A DNA stretch of 64,000 nt from Methanobacterium sp. ERen5 (GTDB taxonomy: Archaea; Methanobacteriota; Methanobacteria; Methanobacteriales; Methanobacteriaceae). The notes below the pieces were generated by a model. It searched no databases and had not been told where the DNA came from. It saw only the letters and a program-made list of their open reading frames with translations. Of this stretch, positions 39,748-50,906 are shown in pieces; positions within the stretch are counted from its first letter, which is position 1, and every line of letters begins with the position of its first letter. The DNA lies in contig CP099988.1 in the NCBI GenBank assembly GCA_024167805.1, positions 186,001 to 250,000 on the forward strand. The letters are read 5' to 3'. The position numbers and the translations under genes are program-made.

Positions 39748-40425
39748 CTATTTTTTTAATGTTTCAACCCCATTCTCAGTCCCAACAAGAACCTCATCCA
39801 CAATATCTGTGAAGATACCGTTTTCAACCACACCCGGCAGTGTGTTAAGTTCCACTTCGAGTAATTTTGGATCTTCTACAGAAAACTGAACATCATATAT
39901 GAAATTTCCATTATCTGTAACCACAGGCCCATCCTTTCTCTCTGCCATTCTCATGGTTGGTGATCCTCCCATCTTAATCAGTTGATCTCTTACTGTTCTC
40001 GATGCCTGTGGAATCACTTCAACCGGTACTGGAAAATTACCTAGTTTATCAACCATCTTAGATCCATCTACTATCACCACAAATTTGGAAGCTGAACTGT
40101 CTACAATTTTTTCAAGGGTATGGGCTGCTCCCCCACCTTTTATAAGATTAAATTTTGGGTCAACTTCGTCTGCACCATCAACAGCTATATCCACATCATG
40201 TTCTTCAAGGGTTGTTATTTGAATTCTAGCATCCTTTGCCAAGAAAAAAGATTGGTAAGAAGTTGGTATTCCCAACAGTTTCAGTTCTTCATCCATGATT
40301 CTTTTTCCAAGTTTTTCAATGAAGAAATGGGTTGTTGATCCTGTTCCAAGACCCACCACATCCCCGTCTTTAATTTGTTCTGCTGCTAAGTATCCTACTT
40401 TTCGTTTAATTTCTGTAATCATCAT
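39748..40425 (-). CDS. rpiA: ribose 5-phosphate isomerase A
   Basis: 225 residues, the usual RpiA length. [16 protein letters not shown] binds the phosphate. The catalytic region [27 protein letters not shown] is complete, and [10 protein letters not shown] is seen near the end. The enzyme interconverts ribose 5-phosphate and ribulose 5-phosphate, and here supplies ribose for nucleotides. A single UPF0179 gene lies just upstream in the same direction (9-base gap), so these two are probably one operon. Confidence 0.94.
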   Translation of the reverse strand: MMITEIKRKVGYLAAEQIKDGDVVGLGTGSTTHFFIEKLGKRIMDEELKLLGIPTSYQSFFLAKDARIQITTLEEHDVDIAVDGADEVDPKFNLIKGGGAAHTLEKIVDSSASKFVVIVDGSKMVDKLGNFPVPVEVIPQASRTVRDQLIKMGGSPTMRMAERKDGPVVTDNGNFIYDVQFSVEDPKLLEVELNTLPGVVENGIFTDIVDEVLVGTENGVETLKK

Positions 40426-40434
40426 AAAATCCTC

Positions 40435-40875
40435 TTAAGTTAAAGGTTTGAGTAAAACATTGTTAAGTTCACGTCCCTGTGGACATTCGTGTTTCGGTTT
40501 TCCAAGATTTTTTATGATTTTACATTTGTCCTGATTTACCAGTCCATCTGGGAAACATTTCGACCTCAAATTACAGTCTAAATCATCACAGTTAGGTGTT
40601 TCAAATACTAATTTAGATCCTTCAAATGATTTTTTAGAATCAACAAGACATTTTATGTATGCTTTTTCTACTTCAACAACCCGAACCTTTCCACCTTCAT
40701 GTATTTGGCAGGATTGCTCCCCATTTTTAACCTGTTTAATTATGTACATCCTACCACTTTCTAGGGTGTCAATACATGTGCTTTTGAATCTGCAGGACTC
40801 ACATTCTGATGAAGCCCCGTAGAACATGAATTTAAGACCTCTGTTGGCGAGGTTTTTACCAATTAAAGTTATCAT
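40435..40875 (-). CDS. UPF0179 family protein
   Basis: 146 residues with the archaeal UPF0179 pattern: an N-terminal strand [19 protein letters not shown] and ten Cys in clusters ([37 protein letters not shown]). The pattern suggests a metal or Fe-S site. The function of the family is unknown. It is followed by rpiA. Confidence 0.9.
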   Translation of the reverse strand: MITLIGKNLANRGLKFMFYGASSECESCRFKSTCIDTLESGRMYIIKQVKNGEQSCQIHEGGKVRVVEVEKAYIKCLVDSKKSFEGSKLVFETPNCDDLDCNLRSKCFPDGLVNQDKCKIIKNLGKPKHECPQGRELNNVLLKPLT

Positions 40876-41281
40876 ATTGTTACCACCATGATTTTGAATT
40901 TTTTTTATTTGTAAATAATTTGATGTTAAAGTAAATGTGAAGTTTCTGGATATTCTAGTGAATATTAAAATTCAATAAAACAATATATTTTTTTGAGCAT
41001 ATAAATTGATATAGAATGTTATTAACCATCAATCAAAAACTTTAATTATCATGATCATGAATAACCAGGCTATTTTTTTCATATGATACTCCTAATTTGT
41101 AAGAACGTACAAAATAGTTTTAATAATTAAATAGTCTAAGTTATTATATTGTTAATAAATTTTTAGATATAAAGCTTAACAAAATGATTATACCTTTCAA
41201 TTATTTTAAAAAAATAGTTTTAGAATTTAGTTTAATGAATAAGATGTAAATTAAATCAATAAAAAAAGAATTTCAGGGTTC
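40876..41281. other. 406-base intergenic region, nothing clear
   Basis: The region is AT-rich with no frame above 40 codons. A palindrome-like TATCATGATCATGA occurs near 41047. TATA-like TTATTATATTG near 41133 could serve the plus strand but no plus gene follows. Confidence 0.35.
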
Positions 41282-41461
41282 TTATTCCTTCAATGCGTAG
41301 TAACATCTTTTTGGGGAATAAATTGTTTCATCTTTCTTGAGGTCCTTCATTATTTTGTCAACCTCTTTCTTCTCAACACCAGATAATTGGCTGACTTTTG
41401 TTGCATTTAAAGGTTCTTCAGATTCTTTAAAAGTTTTAATTACTTTCTCTTTATTATCCAT
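41282..41461 (-). CDS. small winged-helix DNA-binding protein
   Basis: 59 residues, starting MDNKEKVIKTFKESEEPL and continuing with NATKVSQLSGVEKKEVDKIMKDL, a helix-turn-helix pattern, and a basic wing-like end IYSPKRCYYALKE. It is typical of short MarR/ArsR-like wHTH proteins of Methanobacteriales. The target is unknown. It lies upstream of the G1P dehydrogenase stop, in the same direction but 88 bases downstream of it. Confidence 0.65.
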   Translation of the reverse strand: MDNKEKVIKTFKESEEPLNATKVSQLSGVEKKEVDKIMKDLKKDETIYSPKRCYYALKE

Positions 41462-41549
41462 GATATCACTACTTATTAATTTGGAGTTGGAATGGTATAT
41501 TTTTTATGGTATAAAAGGAGGTTTAAGAAAACCCCATTGTAAACCAGGT

Positions 41550-42592
41550 TTAAATGACTCCTGTTTTCTCTGCCAAAACCTTTGCTGACTCATGGGTGAG
41601 TCCTCTGTCCCCCAAAATAGTATATCTTTCGCTTCGGATGGTATGTGCAATTTGAAGGGCTTCAATAATGTATTCGGGTTCAATTCCCATTTCGTAGGCA
41701 GTGGTTGGGGCCTTAATCACTTTTAAAGTATCCCTAATAAATTTCCAATCTCCCCCATGGAGGTACATCATCATTATAGTACCAACACCACACTGTTCCC
41801 CATGAAGTGCAGGTTTAGGGGCCACAATATCCAGAGCATGACTGAATTTGTGTTCTGATCCACTTGCTGGTCTGCTTGACCCTGCTATACTTATTGCAAT
41901 TCCACTACTTATGAGTGCCTTGACAACTAGTCCAGCACTTTCTGTTAAACCTTCTTTAATTGCATCAGCAGAATTTATGGTCATTTTAGCTGTCATTTCC
42001 GAAAGTGCTGCTGCTGAATCACTGTAATCTATATCCAAAAGTCTGTGAGCTAACTTCCAATCGAGTATAGCTGTGTAATTAGAGACTATATCTCCACAGC
42101 CTGCTGCAAGCAATCTGAATGGTGCTTTGCTTATGATTTCAGTATCAGCAATGACACCAATCGGAGGTTCTGCTTTGAGTGAAACATTTCCCCCTCATTC
42201 TTTATTGATGCACGAGGAGACGCTATTCCATCATGAGAAGCTGCTGTTGGTACGCTTATGAAGTTAACAGCAGCCCTGGTTGAGGCTAACTTAGCTACAT
42301 CAATAACTTTGCCCCCGCCAACACCTAGTACAAGCGAACACTGTTTAATTTCATCTTGAACAGCTTCAACAGATGCTTTTGAAGGATTGTCTATAGTTAT
42401 GTCGTTTACATTGTAATCATCTTCAAGTAAACTTTCTATAACAGCATCACCACCAATTTTACGTGTGTTAGGTCCTGTAACAACCATCACATCACCATCT
42501 AATCTTAAATTTCTACATATTTTTCCAGTTTCCTTTATCATACCTGCTCCAGTATGAATCTCTCGAGGTAGCTGAATCTTTCTGGCATCCAT
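41550..42592 (-). pseudogene. egsA: sn-glycerol-1-phosphate dehydrogenase, one frameshift
   Basis: The enzyme reduces dihydroxyacetone phosphate to sn-glycerol 1-phosphate, the backbone of archaeal lipids. From ATG 42592 ([17 protein letters not shown]) the NAD(P) region [15 protein letters not shown] and [14 protein letters not shown] is intact. The frame then breaks after FHSK. Restoring one A (T3 at 42174-42176 on the plus strand) gives [14 protein letters not shown] and joins to [15 protein letters not shown], for 347 residues, the standard length. Zn ligands HDG and HGEQCG remain. As this activity is normally essential, the break is probably not real. Start 42613 (TTG) is an alternative. 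Confidence 0.9.
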
Positions 42593-42893
42593 GTTATCGT
42601 TTACTCCATTCAATTTACTATTTATGTATAGGTGAATAATATAATTGTGATATAACTTCTTGGTTATCCATTCTAGGATAAATTTTTTACAAACTGATAA
42701 TATTAAGATGATTTAAAATTATAAGTATTCATTGTAAATATTAAATTTATCAACATTAAAATTCTTTGAAAAAAATATTCTATATCAAAGATATTTACAT
42801 TAGAACTAAATAAACTTATTAAAAACAATAGTCCATATTTTAGGAGTTAGTTTGCTCCATAAATATCATAACTAATTATAAATTGGTGAATAA

Positions 42894-44303
42894 ATGTCAG
42901 AATTCAGCGAATGGTTTCATAATATTCTCGAAGAAGCAGAGATAATTGATACACGGTACCCTGTAAAGGGAATGCATGTTTGGCTTCCACAGGGATTCAA
43001 GATCAGAAAACACACCCTTGAAATACTTAAGATGATCCTGGACAAGGATCATGAAGAGGTCATGTTCCCATTACTCATACCAGAGGATGAACTTGCAAAA
43101 GAAGCAATACATGTCAAGGGTTTTGAAGAAGAAGTTTACTGGGTAACACATGGAGGACTCACTGAACTTAACAAAAAACTAGCTTTAAGACCAACCAGTG
43201 AAACAGCAATGTACCCCATGTTTTCATTATGGGTAAGGAATCACAGCGATCTTCCAATGAGATATTATCAGGTTGTAAACACCTTTAGATATGAAACTAA
43301 ACACACCAGACCACTCATAAGGGTTAGAGAAATAACTACGTTTAAAGAAGCCCATACAGTTCATTCATCTGCAGAAGAAGCAGAAGAACAAGTCAAAGAA
43401 GCTTTAAGAATATACAGGCAGTTTTTTGACAGTTTGGGAATACCTTACACTGTTTCCAAACGTCCGGAATGGGATAAATTCCCTGGTGCACTTTACACCA
43501 TGGCATTCGACACCCTCCTACCAGATGGTAAAACACTTCAAATTGGAACTGTGCACAACCTCGGTCAAACCTTTGCAAAAACCTTTGATATAACCTACGA
43601 AACTGCGGAAGGAAATCATGAATATGTTTATCAGACATGTTATGGACTTTCTGATAGGGTTATAGCATCTTTAATAGGCATACATGGCGATGATTCAGGT
43701 CTTTGCTTACCTCCAGATGTTGCACCATATCACGTGGTAATTGTTCCAATTATATTTAAGAAAGGAGGAGAAGTTGTCATTGATTTCTGTAAAAAATTGC
43801 AGGAAAAACTCGAATCTGAACTAAATTTAAGGGTTTATTTCGATGACAGAGACATAAGAGCTGGTAAAAAGTATTATGAATTGGAAATGAGGGGAATTCC
43901 ATTAAGGTTAGAAGTAGGACCAAGGGATATTGAAAATCATAAAATAGTCACCTTCAGAAGAGATTCTAAGGAAAAAGAAATCATAGACTACGATGACAAA
44001 ACCATATCCAACACTGTTACTAATTTACTGGATAACATCAGCACTAACATGCGAGAAAAAGCTTGGAAATCTCTTGAAGACAATGTTCATCATGTAAAAA
44101 CCCTTGAAGAGGCTTCTACTACAATCTCAGAAGAAGGAGGAATAGTAACCTTTGATTGGTGTGGAGATCAGGAATGTGGAAAAGAAATTGAAGAAAAGGT
44201 TAATGTGGACATACTTGGTGTTCAGGCAGATGATGAAAATGGAATCTGTATTAACTGTGGAAAAAAATCTAAACACATAACATTGATTGCTAAAACATAT
44301 TAA
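42894..44303 (+). CDS. proS: prolyl-tRNA synthetase, archaeal/eukaryotic type
   Basis: 469 residues. Class II motifs are seen: motif 2 [24 protein letters not shown], and motif 3 region [23 protein letters not shown]. The anticodon-binding domain follows ([14 protein letters not shown]), then a C-terminal Zn-binding domain with four Cys ([13 protein letters not shown] and CINCGKK) and the terminal Tyr, typical of archaeal ProS. It charges tRNA-Pro in the cytoplasm. The gene at 44322 follows after 18 bases and could be co-transcribed. Confidence 0.95.
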   Translation: MSEFSEWFHNILEEAEIIDTRYPVKGMHVWLPQGFKIRKHTLEILKMILDKDHEEVMFPLLIPEDELAKEAIHVKGFEEEVYWVTHGGLTELNKKLALRPTSETAMYPMFSLWVRNHSDLPMRYYQVVNTFRYETKHTRPLIRVREITTFKEAHTVHSSAEEAEEQVKEALRIYRQFFDSLGIPYTVSKRPEWDKFPGALYTMAFDTLLPDGKTLQIGTVHNLGQTFAKTFDITYETAEGNHEYVYQTCYGLSDRVIASLIGIHGDDSGLCLPPDVAPYHVVIVPIIFKKGGEVVIDFCKKLQEKLESELNLRVYFDDRDIRAGKKYYELEMRGIPLRLEVGPRDIENHKIVTFRRDSKEKEIIDYDDKTISNTVTNLLDNISTNMREKAWKSLEDNVHHVKTLEEASTTISEEGGIVTFDWCGDQECGKEIEEKVNVDILGVQADDENGICINCGKKSKHITLIAKTY

Positions 44304-44321
44304 AAAAACAGGGTGGTATAA

Positions 44322-45008
44322 TTGAACTTCAGGCTGGTACTCCTAATATTTTTAGTGGTTTTATTTGCTGCGGGAACAGGTTATTTAAGCTATTCCCAAT
44401 CAACTGGCTTACCATTAAAGGAAGCCTATGACAGTGGTAACGTTGTCATAACCCAAAATACCAGTGCAGGAACAGTTCCACATCAAATTATGGTTGTAAA
44501 CAACGGAAGAGACCCTGTTAAAGTACAAGTGGGTGATGTTTTAACTGCAAATTCATCACAAGATCTTGTTGTGGCTGAAAACAAAACTGTTTCAACCAAT
44601 TCATCTGAAATGGTTTATGCGTACTGTCTTGACCCATCTACCCAAGCAGTTGTAGGTTCAAAATTAAAAGCCAATGGAACAGCTTCCAATGCGATAAAAC
44701 AGGTCATTGATAGTTCTAACATCCACGATCTAAATAATGCAACAAATGCTCAGCTGGAGCTATGGATCCTAACAGCTGGTGTTAACTTCAATATTTACAG
44801 TGGCGAACCTGTGGCACTGGTAAATAACCAAAAGATTACTTACACCACACTAAAACAGATGGTAACTAACTCTAAATCAAATTTAGCATCCCAATTTAAT
44901 GTGAAAGTGGATAATATAAAAAATATTAATCAAAACAGCACACAAAGCTCAGATGGAACGTTAAAAGGAGTTTATCATTGGTTTAAATCCATGATCGGAA
45001 TGGGTTAA
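44322..45008 (+). CDS. membrane-anchored extracytoplasmic protein, unknown
   Basis: 228 residues with an N-terminal signal anchor ([19 protein letters not shown]) and a mainly beta-rich extracytoplasmic part ([39 protein letters not shown]). I do not recognise a family. The TTG start has GGGTGG 6-7 bases upstream. It probably shares a transcript with proS and cofC. Confidence 0.6.
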   Translation: MNFRLVLLIFLVVLFAAGTGYLSYSQSTGLPLKEAYDSGNVVITQNTSAGTVPHQIMVVNNGRDPVKVQVGDVLTANSSQDLVVAENKTVSTNSSEMVYAYCLDPSTQAVVGSKLKANGTASNAIKQVIDSSNIHDLNNATNAQLELWILTAGVNFNIYSGEPVALVNNQKITYTTLKQMVTNSKSNLASQFNVKVDNIKNINQNSTQSSDGTLKGVYHWFKSMIGMG

Positions 45009-45067
45009 ATCTCCATTCAATTTTTTTAAAGTCTTTTACAACCTATCTATTTAGGAGGTTTTGTCCT

Positions 45068-45751
45068 ATGAAAAAAACATTTGCCATCATACCAGTTTCA
45101 AGATTCACACAAGCTAAAACACGTTTATCACCAACATTAACACCATTACAACGTGAAAATCTTCTAAAATCTATGCTAAAGGATGTTACAAATGCATTGA
45201 GAAACCTAGTAGAAAATATTGTTGTTATAAGTTCGGACGAAGAAGTCTTAAACTACGTGAAAAACCTTGAAGTCACTTCAATAAAGGAAGAAGGTTCAAC
45301 TGATTTAAACGGAGCATTGAAACAGGCCATTAAATGGTGTTCATCACGCGCAGATAATGTTTTGATTGTACCTTCAGATGTTCCATTAATAAAATCCGAT
45401 TATGTGGTTGAAATGTTAAATTTGGGCGAAAAATATGACATGGTTATTGCACCTGCTAAAGGAGGTGGAACAAATGCCATGTTATGTCCAGTTAACGGGA
45501 TGGAAATGCTCTTTGGTGATTGCAGCTTCTTTGAACATATTAAAATAGCAGAATCGAAAAACTTGATGGTGAAAGTTTACGATTCATTTTACATGGCCCT
45601 AGACGTTAATACTGCCGAAGACTTGGGTGAAATAATGTTACATGGAACAGGAACCAAAACCCGGAAATTTTTAAGTGAGGAAGGTTTAATGGTAGTTCCA
45701 ATACATGGTAAGGAACGTTTACATATCGAAAGGAGGGAAATCAATCCATGA
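45068..45751 (+). CDS. cofC: 2-phospho-L-lactate guanylyltransferase
   Basis: 227 residues of nucleotidyltransferase fold. Motifs are [43 protein letters not shown] and [11 protein letters not shown]. CofC activates 2-phospholactate with GTP to make the precursor of coenzyme F420, which is essential in methanogens. It overlaps thiD by 4 bases (ATGA), so translation is coupled. A GGAGG site precedes the ATG. Confidence 0.93.
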   Translation: MKKTFAIIPVSRFTQAKTRLSPTLTPLQRENLLKSMLKDVTNALRNLVENIVVISSDEEVLNYVKNLEVTSIKEEGSTDLNGALKQAIKWCSSRADNVLIVPSDVPLIKSDYVVEMLNLGEKYDMVIAPAKGGGTNAMLCPVNGMEMLFGDCSFFEHIKIAESKNLMVKVYDSFYMALDVNTAEDLGEIMLHGTGTKTRKFLSEEGLMVVPIHGKERLHIERREINP

Positions 45752-46500
45752 TTGCCCTCTCAATTGCAGGTTATGATCCTTCAGGCGGAGCAGGAATTCT
45801 GAATGATGTTAAAACATTTCAAGCTATGGGAATTTATGGAACTGGAGTTATAACAGTTTTAACTGCTCAAAATCCTGAAAGCGTAGAAGCCATAGAACCA
45901 GTTTCAACAGAATTCATAGAAAAACAGTTAGAAACTCTTCTTAAAGTATATCCCATACAATACTGTAAAACTGGCATGCTTTACAACAAAGAAAATCTAA
46001 AACTTGTTGGAGCCAAGACAAAAGAACATAACCTCAAAATGGTAGTAGATCCGGTTATAGTTGCAGGATGTGGTGCTGAACTATCTGTAGATGGATATGC
46101 AAAGGAACTTAAGAAGTATCTCCTTCCAAATGCAACCCTCACAACACCAAATATATATGAAGCAGAACTCATATCTGGCCAAAAAATCGAATCAGTTGAT
46201 GATGCGGTTGAAGCTGCAGTTAATATTGGTAAAATATGTGACGTGGTTATAACTGGCGGTAATCTAAATGGTTCCAACATAGTTTTTGATGGAACATTGA
46301 GTGTGGTTGAAAACGAATTGATTGGAGATGTTGAAGTTCATGGAACAGGCTGTTCATTCTCCGCTGCAGTGACAGTGGGACTTTTAAAAAATAATTGTTT
46401 GAAGAGATCTGTAGAGGATGCTGTTGAATTTGTTAAACATGGCGTGGAACATGGCAAGTGGGGAACACTAGACCAGTTTCATAGCAAGAGATCTTATTAA
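45748..46500 (+). CDS. thiD: hydroxymethylpyrimidine/phosphomethylpyrimidine kinase
   Basis: 250 residues of ribokinase fold: [21 protein letters not shown] at the start, [10 protein letters not shown], and the catalytic [16 protein letters not shown] at the end. It phosphorylates HMP and HMP-P in thiamine biosynthesis. Several archaea fuse ThiN to ThiD, giving a protein of more than 400 residues; this one ends at 250 residues, so ThiN must be elsewhere. It is translationally coupled to cofC. Confidence 0.93.
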   Translation: MIALSIAGYDPSGGAGILNDVKTFQAMGIYGTGVITVLTAQNPESVEAIEPVSTEFIEKQLETLLKVYPIQYCKTGMLYNKENLKLVGAKTKEHNLKMVVDPVIVAGCGAELSVDGYAKELKKYLLPNATLTTPNIYEAELISGQKIESVDDAVEAAVNIGKICDVVITGGNLNGSNIVFDGTLSVVENELIGDVEVHGTGCSFSAAVTVGLLKNNCLKRSVEDAVEFVKHGVEHGKWGTLDQFHSKRSY

Positions 46501-46555
46501 TCTTTAATAATATTTAATGATGACTTTATAATTTTAATAGTTGGGGGTTTTATCA

Positions 46556-47353
46556 TTGGTTTCTAACGAGGAAATTAAAAGAAGACTTGAGAGAAAACGT
46601 AGAGGATTGAGTGAAATACAACAGGATGAAAAAAGTAGGAAGTACAAAACATGCCCACACTGCAAATTTAAGAATCCTGAAAAATCAATATTCTGTGTTA
46701 AGTGTGGAAAAAAACTTGAAACAAACATCAGTATAAAATGCAATACATGTGGAACAATAAACCCAAAAACAGCCAAGTTCTGCATCAAATGTGGCAACAA
46801 TTTAAAAACCCCCGAATCAACAAACAACGAAGAGGAAGACAAAACCAAGGGTTTAGTTGAAGATGAAAAGACAGAAGATATAAACCATATCGACAACAAC
46901 CCATCTGTTGAATCTGATTCAAAAGTTGAAATCATTCAGAGCGATATAAAAAACCAGGAAACTGTACTTGATGTGGATACTAAGTCCAATGAAGTTGAAG
47001 ACAAAGAAAAACCTGAAATAAATCCCATTAAAACACAGGGTTTGCCATCATCAATTCCAGATCAAAATTTAATCAATCAAAGGAATAACAAGAAAACTTG
47101 TAAGTCCTGTGGAGCTAAAAATCTTAAAACTGCCAAGTTCTGTGTTGTTTGTGGTGAGAAATTTGATATTCCCCCAGTTGAAAAATCTGTTGAAGATACA
47201 AAGTCATCTGAGAACAATAAAGAAGAAGATAAATCTGTTGAAATATGTGATCCAATGGACAAAATCAAAAGAGCAAAGGAATTATTGGATATTGGAGCAA
47301 TAACCCCTGAGGAATTTGAATCCATCAAATCCAAATATCTCGATATGGTGTGA
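46556..47353 (+). CDS. zinc-ribbon protein with C-terminal SHOCT domain
   Basis: About 265 residues from TTG 46556 (GGGGG about 10 bases upstream). Three zinc ribbons are visible: CPHCKFKNPEKSIFCVKCG, CNTCGTINPKTAKFCIKCG and CKSCGAKNLKTAKFCVVCG, the third after a long acidic, disordered linker. The last 32 residues are a SHOCT domain (IKRAKELLDIGAITPEEFESIK), a short helical oligomerisation module. Function unknown; such proteins are common in archaea. It has no membrane helix. Confidence 0.85.
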   Translation: MVSNEEIKRRLERKRRGLSEIQQDEKSRKYKTCPHCKFKNPEKSIFCVKCGKKLETNISIKCNTCGTINPKTAKFCIKCGNNLKTPESTNNEEEDKTKGLVEDEKTEDINHIDNNPSVESDSKVEIIQSDIKNQETVLDVDTKSNEVEDKEKPEINPIKTQGLPSSIPDQNLINQRNNKKTCKSCGAKNLKTAKFCVVCGEKFDIPPVEKSVEDTKSSENNKEEDKSVEICDPMDKIKRAKELLDIGAITPEEFESIKSKYLDMV

Positions 47354-47426
47354 GTGTAAAATTAAATTGGAAGAATCTAAGGAGAAATCTAACGATTACT
47401 TCCCTTAAAATCCCCGAATTCAATAA

Positions 47427-47867
47427 TTAATTGTTTTTAATATTTTTAATTTCCTCTTCTGAAAGTATGGTTATACCTCCATCTTTAAGAGCATTTACCC
47501 CTGCATCAATATCTTCTGTCCGGATCACTACTACAGCTTTTTCTCCATTTTTCTCAACAAATGCGTATATGTATTCCACATTTACATCCATCTTGTTTAA
47601 AATTTCAAGAACGCCTTCAAGTCCTCCAGGATTATCTGAAACACCGACTGCAATAACTTCATTTACCTTTACTACGAAGTTGGATTCTTCTAGGATCTGT
47701 TTTGCTAGTTCATTATCAGAAACAATCATCCTCAAAATACCAAATTCAGATGTGTCTGCAATTGAAAGAGCTCTGATATTTATATTTGCATTGGAAAGAA
47801 TGTTTAATGCCTTCCATAATCTGCCCTTACGATTTTCAAGAAATACTGATATCTGTTTCAACTTCAT
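47427..47867 (-). CDS. tandem ACT-domain protein
   Basis: About 146 residues with two ACT domains: [21 protein letters not shown] and [22 protein letters not shown] domains bind amino acids and regulate enzymes. This gene is immediately downstream of the PaaK-like ligase, a pairing seen in many archaea that handle aryl acids. The ATG at 47867 is chosen since AAAGGAGG lies 9 bases upstream. It might bind an aromatic amino acid or aryl acid, by inference. Confidence 0.88.
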   Translation of the reverse strand: MKLKQISVFLENRKGRLWKALNILSNANINIRALSIADTSEFGILRMIVSDNELAKQILEESNFVVKVNEVIAVGVSDNPGGLEGVLEILNKMDVNVEYIYAFVEKNGEKAVVVIRTEDIDAGVNALKDGGITILSEEEIKNIKNN

Positions 47868-47948
47868 GATAAAATACCTCCTTTTTGAAATCCGGACATG
47901 GTTTGCCATGGATACAATTAATTGTAGCCATACAAATCATGTGTAAAT

Positions 47949-49247
47949 TTAGATATTTCTTTTATCAACTACCCTAACAGCTTTTCCTTCACTTCTAGGG
48001 AGACTTTGTGGTTCAACTAGTGAAATAGTGACTCTTAAACCGATTTCACTGTGAATTCTGTTTTCTATATCCTTCTTAACTTCTTCTATGTGTTTTACTT
48101 CATCTGAAAAGAGTGCGGGTGATGTTTCAACTTGTACCTCAAGTTCATCCAGATGCTGTGGTCTGGTAACTATGATTTGGTACTGTGGTTCTAATCCCTC
48201 GATCTTCAAAAGTGCCTTTTCTATCTGGGATGGGAAAACAATTACTCCCCTAACTTTAAGCATGTCATCACTTCTGCCAGTGATCCTATCCATTTTAACT
48301 TGTGTTCGTCCACATTCACAAACACCCCTTCGAAGAGCAGTTATATCTTTAGTTCTAAACCTTATAACAGGCATTCCCTCCCTTGTGAGAGTGGTTAATA
48401 CAAGTTCTCCTGTTTCTCCTTCAGGTAACGGTTTGAGTGTTTTTGGATTGATTATTTCTGGGTAAAAATGATCCTCAAATATGTGCAGACCGTTCTTTTC
48501 AGGACACTCCATTGCAACTCCGGGTCCGATTACTTCTGTTAAACCATAGACATTTTGGGCAGAAATATTCAATCTCTCTTCCAATTTATCCCTCATCTCT
48601 TCAGTCCACATTTCAGCTCCAAAACAACCTGCTTTAAGTTTGAGTTTACTTGTGTCTATTCCTTCTTTTTCAGCTACCTCTGCAAGGTACAGCCCGTAGG
48701 AGGGGGTGCATGTTAAAACTGTTGTTTCAAAGTCTTGCATTATTTCAAGCTGTCTGGTGGTGTTTCCAGCAGAGATCGGTATGACTGTTGCACCAATCTT
48801 TTGACCACCGTAGTGAACTCCCATACCACCTGTGAAAAGCCCATAACCATAACTATTTTGAACCTTGTCATTCTTCTTCACACCAGTCATTGTAAGAGCT
48901 CTGGCCATCACTTCTCCCCACAAATCCAGATCTGCTTCTGTGTATCCTGATACAGTGGGTTTACCTGTTGTACCAGATGTTGTGTGTACTTCGACTATGT
49001 CCTCGATATCAACTGCAAACATTCCAAATGGATACGCATCCCGAAGGTCTGTTTTACTTGTAAAAGGAAGCTTTTCAATATCTTCTAAAGTTTCAATATC
49101 TTCAGGTTCAATTTTTAAGTCAGTAAAACGTTTATGGTAGTAGGGTACCTTTTCATAGGCCCTTTTAACTACTGCTTGTAATCTCTGAAGTTGCAGTTCC
49201 TTTAAATCATCTTCAGACATACATTCAGCCTTTTCATTCCAGATCAT
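47949..49247 (-). CDS. paaK: phenylacetate-CoA ligase family enzyme (PaaK-like)
   Basis: 432 residues. AMP-binding motifs are [20 protein letters not shown] (P-loop), [33 protein letters not shown], and the C-terminal [21 protein letters not shown]. The enzyme activates aryl acetates such as phenylacetate or indoleacetate with ATP and CoA. In Methanobacteriales such ligases commonly pair with indolepyruvate ferredoxin oxidoreductase and run in the direction of aryl acid assimilation, which makes aromatic amino acids. The ORs are not in the window. An ACT protein follows 81 bases downstream. Confidence 0.9.
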   Translation of the reverse strand: MIWNEKAECMSEDDLKELQLQRLQAVVKRAYEKVPYYHKRFTDLKIEPEDIETLEDIEKLPFTSKTDLRDAYPFGMFAVDIEDIVEVHTTSGTTGKPTVSGYTEADLDLWGEVMARALTMTGVKKNDKVQNSYGYGLFTGGMGVHYGGQKIGATVIPISAGNTTRQLEIMQDFETTVLTCTPSYGLYLAEVAEKEGIDTSKLKLKAGCFGAEMWTEEMRDKLEERLNISAQNVYGLTEVIGPGVAMECPEKNGLHIFEDHFYPEIINPKTLKPLPEGETGELVLTTLTREGMPVIRFRTKDITALRRGVCECGRTQVKMDRITGRSDDMLKVRGVIVFPSQIEKALLKIEGLEPQYQIIVTRPQHLDELEVQVETSPALFSDEVKHIEEVKKDIENRIHSEIGLRVTISLVEPQSLPRSEGKAVRVVDKRNI

Positions 49248-49560
49248 TCAGTTCCTCCCTCTAAATTATAAATAAACAAGAAAATTAAATTCATATTTGA
49301 ATTTATTCGAATCTACCTTTAAATATTACTAATATATGCTTTAATTTTAATGATATAAAAATTTCAATAAAACCTTAAATCTCTTCAGTTTTAAATTAAG
49401 GTAATTTCAAGTATATTATGATATGCCGTGGTTTGCTTCCAAGCTCCATTCAATTATCTAGACTATTCCTACTTCATCACCTGATTCATACACCAATTCT
49501 TTCCCTCATAACTCATTTCAATTTTCATTTTAACAAACTCCATGAAAATATAATATATTT
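49248..49560. other. 313-base intergenic region with a possible reverse-strand relic
   Basis: The reverse strand around 49420-49530 could encode a short peptide beginning MKIEMSYEGK from ATG 49529, with ESGDEVGIV in a second frame and then EWSLEANHGIS after a stop. It could be a decayed small protein gene, but the support is weak. The rest is AT-rich with nothing clear. Confidence 0.25.
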
Positions 49561-49902
49561 TTAAATCATTCTACTCAATAGAGATCCAAGTGCTACACCA
49601 ATGGCCCCCACCAATATGGACAATAAAATAGACCCCACTGTAACAACACCCACGTATAATGCAATTATTGTAGAAACATGGCCAATAAATATGGCTAAAA
49701 GTGCCAATATTAATGCACCTACAATACCGATGAGTGCTCCATGTATCGTTCCATTAAGAATATCTCCATTTACCATAAAACCAACAATTGCTCCGGCCAT
49801 TAAGACACCTAGCGCAGAACCACTTAATCCAAACTTACCACCAATTATGCTTAACACTATCACAAGTATGAAACCAATTATTACTACAGGCCAATTTATC
49901 AT
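49561..49902 (-). CDS. DUF5518 membrane protein
   Basis: 113 residues from ATG 49902 (AAGGAGG about 7 bases upstream) with four hydrophobic helices and G/A/I-rich sequence (WPVVIIGFILVIVLSIIGG, GVLMAGAIVGFMVNG, GALIGIVGALILALLAIFIG). DUF5518 proteins are small multispanning membrane proteins of Methanobacteriales with unknown function. A single gene. Confidence 0.8.
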   Translation of the reverse strand: MINWPVVIIGFILVIVLSIIGGKFGLSGSALGVLMAGAIVGFMVNGDILNGTIHGALIGIVGALILALLAIFIGHVSTIIALYVGVVTVGSILLSILVGAIGVALGSLLSRMI

Positions 49903-49932
49903 TTGATTTCCTCCTTTCAAAAAAAGAGAAAA

Positions 49933-50353
49933 TTAAGATTTGAAAATTCCCTTATTTTTCTTTTTCTCGATTAATTCTTCTTCAATTTCATTTTCAGAAC
50001 TAAGATTTTATCGGATAAATCAAATATTATATCTTCTTCAATTTCGATATGTTGGCTCACCAATATTTTGAAAACAACATCTTAGGAATCCACTGGTTTA
50101 ACTTCTCGTTATCGTTACTTAAATCATTTAAAGCTAATTTTTCTGAGTTCATGTTCATAACATCCTTTAAAAATGTTTTTTCACCCATATTTTTAGATTC
50201 TGGATAAAATATTCCTCTTCCCATCCATATGAACATCTAACCCGTGTTTAAGGTCTTTAAAATATTATTTAGTTGCCTATTGGACTGATTTTCCAGTACC
50301 TGCTTAACTTTATCATGATCTTCCTTCAGTATCTGCAATATCTCTTTCACCAA
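49933..50353 (-). pseudogene. hemerythrin (HHE) domain protein, broken by five one-base gaps
   Basis: Restoring five single bases, each at a homopolymer, gives one 141-residue protein from TTG 50353 (GAGGGA 5-7 bases upstream) to the stop at 49933. It contains KEDHDKVKQ, LDVHMDGEEEIFYPES and SQHIEIEEDIIFDLSDKI, whose His and Glu residues are the diiron ligands of hemerythrin. It then ends with EIEEELIEKKKNKGIF. Hemerythrins bind O2 or iron and help anaerobes sense or remove oxygen. It sits in a zone rich in rubredoxins and oxygen-defence genes. Either the gene is truly decayed or this stretch was read poorly. Confidence 0.75.
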
Positions 50354-50906
50354 ATTTATCCCTCTTGATTGTAAGGATGGAAAATAAACCATGAACAAGA
50401 TTTCTTTGATGTACAATAAAATCTTTGAACATGGCATATTCTCATCTACCATCTCATATCTATTAAAAATTCAGGAAGATGTAGTGAGATGTTGTTTTAT
50501 TAAATTACATCCTATTCGCATACTTCCTATATGTACCCCCATAATTATTAAATATTGTTATTATTATAATAATAATTATTCGGTTAAAAATCTATATAAA
50601 TTGTTAAAATATAGAAATAATTATTTAATTGTAATTATTAAAAAGGATTTATGCCATTATTAGTTTAAAAACCATTATTATAAGTTATTATGAGTATTAA
50701 GTTTAAATATGAAATTAGATTAAAAAGTAATAGTATTACTACAATTATAAAATTAAATACCATATTTGGAAAGATTAAAATCAGAACTACTAAAAAAGAA
50801 ATAAGAATGGTCATTGAGGTGAATTCAAGAAAAATTTATCCTGTTATCCAAACTACGACCTTAGAAACCAATTAAATTAGAGTTTTAATAAATAATGTGT
50901 TATGGT
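50354..50906. repeat. 553-base AT-rich, low-complexity intergenic region
   Basis: AATAATTATT, a perfect 10-base palindrome, and variants of it recur several times between 50540 and 50640. Almost no G or C is present from 50540 to 50690. One plus-strand frame, 50690-50875 (61 codons, MSIKFKYEIRLKSN), could be a small gene but has no good ribosome site, and its composition follows the AT bias. No other structure is clear. Confidence 0.5.

Noticed and set aside
41047..41060. TATCATGATCATGA palindrome
   Set aside because: Short and not located at a plausible promoter for any neighbouring gene.
50540..50640. Repeated AATAATTATT elements as a CRISPR-like or replication array
   Set aside because: Spacing is irregular, units are short and AT-only; low complexity explains them.
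50391..50663. 90-codon plus-strand frame
   Set aside because: Low-complexity AT-rich translation rich in N, Y and I; nothing protein-like.
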